Source: a virus. Taken from it: DNA of 64,000 nucleotides. Of this stretch, positions 17,136-28,000 are shown piece after piece. The stretch lies in the IMG/VR virus record IMGVR_UViG_3300030329_006380, positions 62,001-126,000 of that record; one strand, written 5' to 3'. The position numbers and the translations under genes were made by a program. Below the pieces are notes generated by a model. That model searched no databases, had not been told where the DNA came from, and was given only the letters and a program-made list of their open reading frames with translations. How positions within the stretch are numbered: the stretch's first letter is position 1; every line of letters begins with the position of its first letter.

Positions 17136-20100
17136 CTAGTAATCACTAGCACCGCCTGTTGCTGGGCCCGTCATATATGTTGATGTGTTGGTGGCTCGGG
17201 GGCCGACGCCAGTGTTAGTTATAGTTCGTTGCACCGTAGCTTGGGGTGCTGCCGTCTGTGTTGTGACGCTGTTTAAGTTATCCCTCAGAAATGCTCCTTC
17301 GATTGCTGATCCATGAACTTCGTATTTTCTAGACACACTAGCATTCCTAGAAATAATCGCTTCCGCCTTAAGTCCAGAGAGTGGCTTAGGTGGTCTAAAC
17401 GTAGATGGGCGGAGAATAAAGTATTTATTATAAATAGGCATCTGTAGTTTGCTCGAAGAGTTGACACCAAACTCCGGCAACTCGTAGGGCACTAATCTAC
17501 AAATAAACTCCTGATCGCTATTTGTTATCTGTTCCATCCATCTGGAAGTGATAGGCACCCAAATAGGGCGACTAATTGATTTCCCCATGTATCCGGATAA
17601 TACCTCTACTCTAACTAGAGTTTGGTGTTTGAAATAAACCTCCAGTAGATCCTTGGTGTTGTTTTTAGCGTCCTTGGAGCCATTAAAATAATTAGCACTA
17701 CTATTCAGTGCATCAGTTTTGTTTTGTGCGCTTAGTATTAACGACTTGATTTGGTTTGGGAGATTCTGCACCTTACTAGTCAACAGGTTTTTTCTTTCTG
17801 ATTCTGTTGGGGCGCGGATGCCCGATTCTAAATCGGTCAAACCCTTGACTGGGCTAAATGTTCTGAAGGAATCCAGCGGCCGAACACTGGATCTAGATGA
17901 AGAATCTTCCATCTGTTGCTTAGTATGAAAAATACTAGATTGTGCTAGATTAGCCAAGACTTCTGGCATAAAATTATTAGCATCGTCTTCATTATGAATA
18001 TCACCCAGTGCACTATCTAGCATGATTACCGGCAACTCTAGAGTTGTTTCTTTTGGCGTTGAAAAACAAGTACCAAAACTGGTGTTAAAAAAATCTTCTA
18101 CATTAGCCGCAACTGTTGCAACGTTAGTGGCTGCCCTAGAGTTGCGCCATGGTGCGCGAGATTGACGCTGATTTAATATCGTTACATTAACATTCGATTC
18201 ATTTGCCAAGTGACCTGCCATGGAATCTGCCGCCATAATCTCTTCTCTTTGGGTGTCAGTAATTATCATCTTTTTATTGGACGGCACATTAGAGAGTTTC
18301 GGCGCCGTTCGCGGGATTGATGATAAAGAATTAGATGGCTGCGCAGATAAAATATCAGCAACAGCAGAAATACTAGCATTATTTTTAAAATTATCAACAG
18401 AAAAAGCTCTATTGGGGCTAGATCCGGGAGTTCTTATAATATTCGGTGATAAATAAGTATACCTTGTTCTTTCTGTGGAGTCCTCACCGTCGACACCATC
18501 AATTGAAAATGTTGTATCTGGTTTGAAATCCCTAGCAACCTCTTGTCGTGTCCTGTTGATATAATCTGCTGCAGTGAAAGCTGTGAGGCCCATACTAGTA
18601 TTGCTAATTTGTCCGCCTTCGCGTTCGCGTTGATTCGCCATCTCGGTCGCTTGGCCTTTAAAGCTTTCAACCGGAGCCGTCGATAAGAATTCCAATCCAG
18701 GAGACATAGTTTCTAAAATAGAAGTCACGTCGTTATTAAAATATTTTTTTAACTTAAAGGATCTAATGGAATGGTTCTTTAAACGAGTAGTTCCCGATGC
18801 ACCAGTTACTTCATCTGGCTCATGAGAAACCTTTGATTTTACATTGACTCCTATAGCACTCTCTATAATTTCTATAATTTGGTCAGTCATCTCTAAAACA
18901 TCCAATATCCCATCGGGACTTCCAGAGCTATAGTGCACTGCATAAAACATCAATTCAATTCCGTTGGAGCCAGCAGAAAGAAAGCTCTCTAAAGTTTGGC
19001 CCGTTATGACATTAAAATACGCAGCCATGGATGTTATAGCTTCTTTTGCTAATTCGTTATAGCGCTGAAATTCTGCTAACTGATGACCGGAAGAATTAAA
19101 TCGATTTGTTTTACGGTTATAGTTCCCCCTCATAATCGAAAATTTATAATAAGCTGATAAAGATGCTCGGTGATTTTTAAGTTTGCTATAAATTTCCTGT
19201 AAATATCTAACCGATCCGTCTTCAATCTCCACCTCTACAGCATATTGGTAATTCCCATATCCCTTCTCTTTTAGTTCACCATCCACTCCAGTATATGTAT
19301 AAATTCCCGAATTTGGGTTCCAGTTAACCTTACGAATGATGTTTTTAGAAAAGGAGCCCGATGGAACATGAACATTCATCGATGCATCTGACAATAATCT
19401 AACCACAATATCTTCTTTCGGGTTGTTTCTATCAAAAGGAGTAAGGCCAGACTCTCCAAAAAGATTAATTGAGTCTCTAGCCTCTAGAGTCCTTTGAGAG
19501 TCATTCCTACCTCTCAATATTGCCGGCGCCTCTTTTACCCGCCGGCGAATCACATCGATCTTTTTAATTTTGAAATACTCTTCAATATCTCCGGGCACCC
19601 GAGACAGTACTTCCGGAAAAATACATTTGTCTTTTGCGGCAGTAATATAATCAAACTGAAACATAAACATGTGATTATCATAATGATCGTTCGAGAGCCA
19701 AATATCAGAGAAATATGATTTCTCCTTGCTCCATTTATAATAATTCTTCCCTTTTGTCACTCTACGCATCATCGAGTCATGCATCGATTTAAAAGCGGGG
19801 AAACGAAGTGAAATATTATTGCTGTATTTCTTAAACTTCTGAGATGCTCTTCTATCTTGTACCCTTGTATCGAAAACATCAACTGCATATAAAAACCTTG
19901 AAGAATTACTGTGGCTTTGACCCGTCATCCAAGATCCATTTTCCATTTGATGCGCTGGTCCAGTATAAACTGATTCCGAACTAAGAGATGCTTCACTGAA
20001 TAACGCTACGGATTTAGTATTTAACTTTTTATCATGAAAAACCGTTTTTGTTATGACTTGACTAGCCATTGAAGCTAACTCAAGAATTATGCTGGTGTTT

Positions 20101-20939
20101 TCGTTGGCGGCATCAAAAAGAGGGGGGTCATCAATCTCAGACATCAAGCCTGCATCTCTCATTAAGGAATTAACATCTAGGTAAGAAATAACAAAATAAG
20201 TTAAATGATTCGGAGTAAAAGCTGGAAGAGTTGTGTCCGTTGTCATTACCCTCTCTCGATCCTCTGGCTTAGCCAGCGAATAGGACACATCTGGGTCATG
20301 AGCATCGTCAAAGTTGAGTCTAAATCTATAACTGTAGACAGATTCCGATCCCGGCCCAGAAACCTGCATTATGTTCTCTTCTATATCTTGCATGCTTATA
20401 CTAAATAAATTCATATTGCGTGCGCGGCCAATTTTTAAGTCCTTTGCCCACCCCTCCACTAACTGCTTACTGTACAAAGATTTTTGATAATTATCCCAGT
20501 TAGCTGGAGTATTCAGAGTGCTGACTTTATAGGCGGCCAATTTCTTTATCATATAAGAATAACCAAAGGGAGCGTATTTAAACACATCAGCTTCTTTCCA
20601 TAATTGCGTCATTTCAACATCAGTGCTCTGAATGGCTATAACTTTTATATAATCTTTAAAGGAATTAGGTGGGCCGTTTGGATCTACTTTAACATCACCA
20701 AAGAGACCATGGTGTCTAGAAAAAAAATTATCATGACCAACTTTCTCTTTCACGCATAAATCCAGAGATACAGAAAGTCCAGGATTGGTAGTCAATTCCT
20801 TATTAACTATTTCGGACCACTGTGCGCCGCCCGGATCTTGTGAAGATATTGTTTTCTCCTTAGAACTACGAGAGGTATCCAAAGTGATTTTATCAATATA
20901 AGCTGTCGGGGCGCCATGGCCATGCAATAATTCAGTCAT
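17136..20939 (-). CDS. Large virion structural protein (1267 aa), family unrecognised
   Basis: This encodes 1267 aa with no signal peptide, membrane helix or enzyme motif that I can identify. The N-terminal two thirds is mixed alpha/beta with many aromatic residues. The region around residues 800-1000 is low-complexity Ser/Asn/Arg and probably flexible. The C-terminus is Thr/Ala/Gly-rich (TNTSTYMTGPATGGASDY). It has a TAATG overlap with the upstream 365-aa gene and only a 17-base gap to the next. Its location between known baseplate genes and other structural genes supports a virion role. Nothing ties it to a specific T4 protein. Confidence 0.78.
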   Translation of the reverse strand: MTELLHGHGAPTAYIDKITLDTSRSSKEKTISSQDPGGAQWSEIVNKELTTNPGLSVSLDLCVKEKVGHDNFFSRHHGLFGDVKVDPNGPPNSFKDYIKVIAIQSTDVEMTQLWKEADVFKYAPFGYSYMIKKLAAYKVSTLNTPANWDNYQKSLYSKQLVEGWAKDLKIGRARNMNLFSISMQDIEENIMQVSGPGSESVYSYRFRLNFDDAHDPDVSYSLAKPEDRERVMTTDTTLPAFTPNHLTYFVISYLDVNSLMRDAGLMSEIDDPPLFDAANENTSIILELASMASQVITKTVFHDKKLNTKSVALFSEASLSSESVYTGPAHQMENGSWMTGQSHSNSSRFLYAVDVFDTRVQDRRASQKFKKYSNNISLRFPAFKSMHDSMMRRVTKGKNYYKWSKEKSYFSDIWLSNDHYDNHMFMFQFDYITAAKDKCIFPEVLSRVPGDIEEYFKIKKIDVIRRRVKEAPAILRGRNDSQRTLEARDSINLFGESGLTPFDRNNPKEDIVVRLLSDASMNVHVPSGSFSKNIIRKVNWNPNSGIYTYTGVDGELKEKGYGNYQYAVEVEIEDGSVRYLQEIYSKLKNHRASLSAYYKFSIMRGNYNRKTNRFNSSGHQLAEFQRYNELAKEAITSMAAYFNVITGQTLESFLSAGSNGIELMFYAVHYSSGSPDGILDVLEMTDQIIEIIESAIGVNVKSKVSHEPDEVTGASGTTRLKNHSIRSFKLKKYFNNDVTSILETMSPGLEFLSTAPVESFKGQATEMANQREREGGQISNTSMGLTAFTAADYINRTRQEVARDFKPDTTFSIDGVDGEDSTERTRYTYLSPNIIRTPGSSPNRAFSVDNFKNNASISAVADILSAQPSNSLSSIPRTAPKLSNVPSNKKMIITDTQREEIMAADSMAGHLANESNVNVTILNQRQSRAPWRNSRAATNVATVAANVEDFFNTSFGTCFSTPKETTLELPVIMLDSALGDIHNEDDANNFMPEVLANLAQSSIFHTKQQMEDSSSRSSVRPLDSFRTFSPVKGLTDLESGIRAPTESERKNLLTSKVQNLPNQIKSLILSAQNKTDALNSSANYFNGSKDAKNNTKDLLEVYFKHQTLVRVEVLSGYMGKSISRPIWVPITSRWMEQITNSDQEFICRLVPYELPEFGVNSSSKLQMPIYNKYFILRPSTFRPPKPLSGLKAEAIISRNASVSRKYEVHGSAIEGAFLRDNLNSVTTQTAAPQATVQRTITNTGVGPRATNTSTYMTGPATGGASDY

Positions 20940-22036
20940 TAGTCACAAGGATCCTCATATTCTTCAGGTCTATAGATATTGGGCCTGATTGATGGGGCAA
21001 CGCCCTCTTCACATTGAATTTGCAAATCAGAGAAAACATCATTCTTCACGCCACCTTCAATTATGTTGCGGCATAATACCGGAGGATCTATTTCCTCGTC
21101 AACAAAAAAATCAAAATAATATTCAACATCTGTCGGTGATGCATCCCCGGTCAGCAATGTTGTTATATCGTCCATTCGCGACCCCTCAAAAAGTGTCTCT
21201 GATTCTGGAACGTCGATTAAGATACCGTCAACAACTAAATTTCTTGTTGGGTCCTTCTTGAATCGCAATGGCTCAAGTTGAGCCGGAACTGTTATGTTTC
21301 CGGAAGTATCAACCTCTGCCTCTTTCAATACTTTAAATATCTCAATATCAAAATTTTTTCTTTGTAATGCATCTGCATTTTCTTCTAAAACCTCTAAAAC
21401 AATATGATTTTTAACTATCTTTACATACGCTGTTTGATCTTGCTGGGTGATTGTTAAATCATCCAAAACCACTTCAGAATCGTGACCGGGATCATCAAAA
21501 TCATCAGCACCAACAAAACCTCTAAATCCTAAGGACGATGTCCAATATGGCTCAATATTTATTTGAGGTATTTTTGCAATAGATACCCTATCATCCCCTA
21601 TACTGCCACTAATCTTAGATGATAGGGCACGTATACTCCACTGTGGGGCCTTCTGATTGCTGACAGAAGAATTCCCAAGCGGCGAGGATAGTGAATAAAA
21701 TTTATCCTTCACTGGCTGTATTGGCTCTGAAAGAAGCACATTCCTGCTTTCGGCGGGCGAAGATCCAAATTTCTTCTCCATTTTTCTATTAATATCAACA
21801 AATTCAGACTCGATTCCATAGTACAAATATTGAGCCTTGGTTCGAACAGTTTCTTTGATTCTCTGCACAATATCATTTTGATTCTCTTCGAAGCCGCCAT
21901 ACTCGGAATCATACAATATATCATCATCATAGAAGGCATAATAAACCGGCTTAAATAAACCACGGGATAATTTTGCCTTCCCAAATTGTGTCAACTCTAT
22001 ATCAATAACTTCTTCTTTTTTATTAAAAAAGGTCAT
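20939..22036 (-). CDS. Virion structural protein (MTFFNKKEEVIDIELTQFG family)
   Basis: This encodes 365 aa. The start (MTFFNKKEEVIDIELTQFGK, then YYAFYDDDILYDSEY) parallels the 320-aa protein at 13047 (FLDNSGDIILDAVLTDTG, then KYFALSDDEIDY). This suggests the two are ancient paralogues: an N-terminal strand pair, a TxxGxxxL turn and an acidic DDDI/DDEI motif. The C-terminus is acidic (YRPEEYEDPCD). It overlaps its neighbours by ATGA and TAATG. Similar openings are known to me from marine phage structural genes; the precise role is not known. Confidence 0.8.
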   Translation of the reverse strand: MTFFNKKEEVIDIELTQFGKAKLSRGLFKPVYYAFYDDDILYDSEYGGFEENQNDIVQRIKETVRTKAQYLYYGIESEFVDINRKMEKKFGSSPAESRNVLLSEPIQPVKDKFYSLSSPLGNSSVSNQKAPQWSIRALSSKISGSIGDDRVSIAKIPQINIEPYWTSSLGFRGFVGADDFDDPGHDSEVVLDDLTITQQDQTAYVKIVKNHIVLEVLEENADALQRKNFDIEIFKVLKEAEVDTSGNITVPAQLEPLRFKKDPTRNLVVDGILIDVPESETLFEGSRMDDITTLLTGDASPTDVEYYFDFFVDEEIDPPVLCRNIIEGGVKNDVFSDLQIQCEEGVAPSIRPNIYRPEEYEDPCD

Positions 22037-25000
22037 TCGTTTATACCTTCATGTATTCTTGATTTTTCGTGGCCCTCTGGAATTTCATCGGGCTCGGAAC
22101 TTAATGCAACTTCAGCCTCTAGATTAACTAATTCAACAAAAGAAAAATAATCATACGGCCAATTATAACTATATCCCCTTGTGACCGCATGATTAACATT
22201 AGTCATGGGAGAGGCACCAACACGATTTAATAAATCAAGCCTTTCAAGCCTTTTTGTCAGCGACATACCAGGAATTGGAGTATAATCCGTAAGTGTCGAC
22301 AGCTTGACTGCATCTCCATAATTATTTAAAGCTCTTTGCTTTACCTTAAAGACCATCCATCTTAATTCTTTTCCCACTTTTTTGGTGGGATCAAAAAAAG
22401 CAGTTCTCAAACTAGGATGGACCACCGAAATTTCAGAAACGTCGGGTATACGGGCAGACTCCTCATGAGAACTGTGGCCCGTGGGTATCGGACCCCTTGT
22501 CTTGTTAGTTGCTGGTAAAAGATTTTGCCAAATATTCGCTAAATCTTGACCAGAAAACTTATAATTAAATTCAAACACAAACATCACTGCCGGAGTTACT
22601 TCCTCAAATTCAACAAAATTAAAGGAAGGCGGAAAGACATACTTGTCCATCATTGCAACAATATTCACAATAGACCTGTGCGGAGGGTCGTCAATGACTT
22701 CCTGTGGTATTCCGGTGAAATCTAATTCACTTGTGGCGCCTTTGAGTTTCTTCTTGGCATATTCTATGTGATCGCGTGGGATAGTAAAAAATTCCTTTTC
22801 ATTGCTGTTATTTAACATAAAAGGCACAGCAACAACTGCTTCGAAAACTTCTCTGGTTTTCTGGGGCATGTCGCCAATCTTGATTTTGGCGCCGCCACCA
22901 ACAAATTGCGCTGCTGTTCTAAAAGTTTCTCCCTCCATCGAAGAAAATCCCAAAACTTTCGCTAGGGATCCAGTCATTGTATGGTCGGTGGCGAATTTAT
23001 AGTCCTCAACCGAAAGATATATACCCTTATCCACACTCGGCAAAGATCCATACTGATGCCACATACCGCGGGATAAACATTCGCTTCCATAAGCTCCAGA
23101 TGTTACCGAGACACTTTGAAAATCTAATACCGGGCATTCAAATTTTGGCGAAATAACCCACTGAGATTCGGGATTCCCCGAGGAAGGATCGTTTGATATT
23201 GACTGTATGCCACCTGCTTCCGAAAAGGATATCTGCTTTCTTTTAACAATGTTAAATAGATTAACAGAAGAATCCAATTGCATTCTTTGGGCGCCTGGCC
23301 CAGTATATACATATGCGAAGGAAAAAAAGCCCTCCTCGTGAGCAGGAGTAGATCTTCTAAAAGTTACACTGCTGGAATTGATGATCTCCATTAAAGTATA
23401 TTCTTTATTTTCTAGAACAGTATCGCCGGCCGGGAAAGTGATAATTGCTTGTGCGCCCTTCTCTGTTCCAAAGTAAGGAGGTGTATGAGGCCAATAAACT
23501 GAGGCGGTGTTGCTATAGTTTGTAGGTATGCTAAGTACCCCAAATTGAACAGCGCTTGGCGGACCAAAAGCCGATGCTCTATTGTACATTGTAAAATCTT
23601 TTGTTTGCCTTAGATTTATTTCCATCGCATATCTACCAAAACTTTGATTATCGAAACTTATTTTATTAACCGGTTTGCTAACAATGGCGCCTGGTCCTCG
23701 TTTTTTTAAAAAGAAGTTCATCGTCTCAGCCAAAAAATTATTCATTGCAATGCTGTAAAGAGGGTCAGGTTGAACAGACGGATTAAAAGAAGCCGTGAGA
23801 TTAAGAGAAGCAGACGGATGAGGTTCATTGTCAATTATCTTAATTGATTGATTAGCAAGACTTGCGCCACTCGGGCCTGGAAAATAAATTTCCGGAAACA
23901 TTAACCCTTCAAAAGGTATTCGGTCGTCATAGTTTTGTGCAATGGACATCTGAGGTACGTGCTCAGGAATTGTTGAGGTGCCAACACTGGCAGAAGGATT
24001 TAGTTCCGAAGACACATGCACAGGGTAGTCAACCGCTATGCCCGATTTAATACTATTAAAAAGAATTCCGGGAGCATACAACGCAGAGGCTATCGGCCTG
24101 TATCTAACGGGCGCAGTTACTCTTTCATCATCTGAATCTGCGCCTGACGATGTCAGCGCGTTAGCATATGAACTAGAAAACAAGCTTGCAACTTTCAGCG
24201 CTCTTTGCGCAGGATAAAAGCCTTCATATGGTAAAAATTTCTTAAAAGCCTTACATGTTAGTGTGATGGCAGAAGCGTTATTGGATTCATGGTCTTTCCG
24301 GAACACATCAAAAAATTTCATAAAATCAGAATGTAGATATTCGCGACAAAAGGAGCTAAACGAACTGTCACTCGATGCTGCGCCGGTCAAAGAAAATAAA
24401 GAATCTCTTGTTGCAGAGAAATCCGACAAATTGTCTTTAATATAATATTCTAAGTGCTCACTTATTCTAAATTCTGGTATGAGACTATATTCTTTTCCTT
24501 GGGCGCGCATGACTTCCGCATATGATTCATATGAAGTATAATATGGTTCTAATCCAGACTGCGTGGCTGCCTCCCACATCGTGTCGCCGGCTATTTCAGG
24601 AAATGATGCAGTTGCTGCATCAGAAACTGTTCTTCGCGCATACACGGCGCCGGCTTTGAGTTTATACTCGTTTGCTGGCATCAAGAGAGAACCGGAATGC
24701 CAACGCACGTAAGATGCCTGGAGTGCGCCTGCGCCATCAGTTTTGTTGGCATACCCCGGAACTGCTGTTGCAAAATCTGCTCTTGCATCCAGCGGCCACA
24801 CGCTTTCGGTTGGGATTGTTTCACCAAAATCGTTAATACGATTAGTTTTTGTTCTATCAGCACGCGTGGAGTTCCAAAGATGATTATATGTAAACTGCGT
24901 TCTTGCACGTGTACCAGAAAGATATGTATTTGCCTCAGCCGGATATACAATTTCTCGATATATCATATTCCTGAATATGCTTTTTCCTGCTGGAATATTG

Positions 25001-28000
25001 CCAAGTCTTTCGCGTTCAGAAGGAGAACGGAAATTTAAACTATAATCTTGGTACAGTTGATCATAAGTCTGGGTTCTCTCATCATTGTCTGATCCGAACA
25101 ACTCCAGATTCAGATCTCTATTTGTAAATCTAGTTTTGTTGTTTCCATAACTGTGATCGACTTTATATCTAAGGCCCTCGGGGGCGCCGGCAACAGCAAA
25201 TTCATGGCTAATATATTTATGTTTTGATGTTATCGGAGGCTCTGTATATTGCTTGAGAGAGGTACTTTTGGAAAATTTGAAAGTTGCTCCCTCGTGGGCT
25301 CTCTCTTCTGTTTTCACTATTGAGAATCTATTGTGTTGGACCTCGTCTCTTCTAATTGGATGATTTCTTCCTCTGATTTGCTTCCAAGAGGGCCAGCCAT
25401 AAGGACCTTGGCGATGGTGGATGAGAGCGTTTAAAACACCAGCATAGGAAACCCAAGACGGCCAGTCCGCGTTCCTTTTAATGGTGGAGATATTCTGATA
25501 ATTCGACAAATCATCAAAATCACCACCAATACAGTTTGTCGGGCAATCAAAACTAGAGTATCCTAAAATATTACTTGAAGCTGTTATTGGTTCATATATA
25601 TGATAATTTAAGCCGGCGAAATCAGTACGTAAAAACCCAGTTGCACTCGCTGCGTCAGATTGTGCCAGAGTAATACCAAATTCTCGATTCGGATACGGAA
25701 CAGTACTACCGAGTTCACTCGCACTCAAGAAGTTAATCTCATCTTCTTCCAGCGCATGGCCAAATGGTAAAGAAGAAGCAACCGCGGAGGCGGTTATCCA
25801 TGCATATCCCGAGTCTTGCGCCGGTATTGGCCTTTGGATAAATTCATTATCATATATACTGGCTGTGGAAAAAGCGCTGCCATCGCCTGGATCGCTGGCT
25901 GTATCAAATCCCGCATTGTATTTAATGCGGCGAAAACCATTTCTTTGAATTTTTCTAAAAGATGCCGAAGGTGCAGAAGTATACCAACTGGCAACATCAT
26001 CTTCGTGAGACGAATGGCCGCCCGGGCCACAATGTATTGAAGCAAAATCATTTAAAACCTGACGAACGTTAAAGTTTCTATAATTCAAGCAATTATAAAT
26101 AGAATATTCGGCTGATAGGGCGTCGAGGCCGGGACCGCCATCAGTATCACCCATAGTTTCGGGGCCACCAGGAGCAGAAAATCTTTCAACGATTACATGT
26201 TTCCCGCGGGCGCGTATTGGCTTCGTATAATCCTTTAACCCACCAACTAAACCAGAATCTGCGGTCGTACTTAAATTAAAACTATCTTTTGCGAAATCCA
26301 AATCACTGGATTCTAAATCTCCGCCTTCCGTATCAACAAACCATCGATTGTTGAGTCTTCGATTGGAAGTCTGGACAATCTGATAATCCTTTTCATAATT
26401 TCCTAGGAAATTTGATGCAGTAGTGTGCTGAATGTTTTTAATATTAATCGGTCGCCTTGACGTGCCGTCTTTATAAAAATCAGACCTAGGGAGATGATAT
26501 CTAGCATTACCAAATGGATTGTTTCTCGGGTTAACGATCTTCAGCTTAGTTGTGTCAGCATAAACTCTAAACGCTTCTGCGCGTGTATCTTGCGTATCTG
26601 TACCATCACTAACAAAATTCGAACGATGGGGCATGCCACCAACATGAGTTCTAGTGAATGGGCCCTGCAGTGGTCTCTCATACTCCGGGCCGTAAACATC
26701 TTCGTGAAGGCCGGTTATATCAATTTTAATACTCTCCGGAGTGCTTAAAGTATGCAGATCGGTGACACCATAACCAACATCTACGGATGAGCTATAAATA
26801 CTAAAGGGAAAAGCCATATCTCCGGTGGGGGCTGCATCACCTGCGCCGTCTTGTATTTGAACATCTAGCTTTTCTTTTTGTATGAGTTCTGAATAATCGA
26901 CTGTATTGATTCTTCTATCGATAAATAGTTTTGAGGAACCATCTCTTGTTATAACGTTTGCCTGTAAAGTTGAATTTGCTCTGCCGCTTTTATATAAATC
27001 ATATTTCTTTTGCGTAGGAAAGTTCACGCCACCTTTAATGTATTTGTCATGACCAAACGTTGTTCGCAAAGCAGTTTGTCTTTTTCTATCGGTTGTACGC
27101 TGAAGAACATCGGCAATTGTCTGTCGACTTGTATCAACAGAAGTATCACCGCTAGTCAAATCAGGATCACTTCTCTCTGTTCTAGTTTTCCACCACAGCA
27201 CATTATCTTTCTGAGACTTTGAAATAGGAGCGTGACTAACACTCCAGTTATCTGACATTCGTGCAAAAGATTGCTTGTACAGTGGTATATTAACATTGTC
27301 ATCATCGTCAACTGACATTTGTTCTGAAATGCCTTTGGCAACACCTTCAATAATGTTAAGTTTTTCTTCTATAGTGGGGAATTTAGCTCTATATTTATTT
27401 CTCTCTAGAATATGACTCTCAATAACATTCTGTACATTATCGGGCATTCGTGCAGAAACCGGCACAAGCTCCTTAATAAGTTTATTAAGCGCACTATCAA
27501 ACCAGCGATAAAAATCAATAAACCTTTCGACATCCGGAGTATTAGACACTTTAGAAAAGAATATTTCCCTTAATTTTTCTAAACCTTTATACCCGTCACG
27601 ATAGCGATGTACTGGGTCGCCAATTAAATTACTAAAAGCTGCAATCGTAGAGAACATATTAATCATCTCTTCCGAAATATTTTGATACATGCTTTTTTCA
27701 ATCGACAAGAAGTAAGTTGTTGGTCTCTCGTCTCTACCAAAAGTCTCCTCAGCGGATCCAGTTATGATATTTACCATATCATAGCTATTCATAATCTCAG
27801 GTAAGGATTTCTTTGCGGATTGTACATGTTCAACCACAATCGCGCCGTTATGATCGGTCGGGAAATCATAGCCAACGCCGGGGTGGTGAGTCAACGCTAT
27901 TTTTCCTATTGTACCATAATCACCTTGCGCAGTTGTTGAGCCTGACGAAATGTCAGTAACTGTAAAGGCTTCAACTGAAGAATCTCCGGATCCAGTAAGA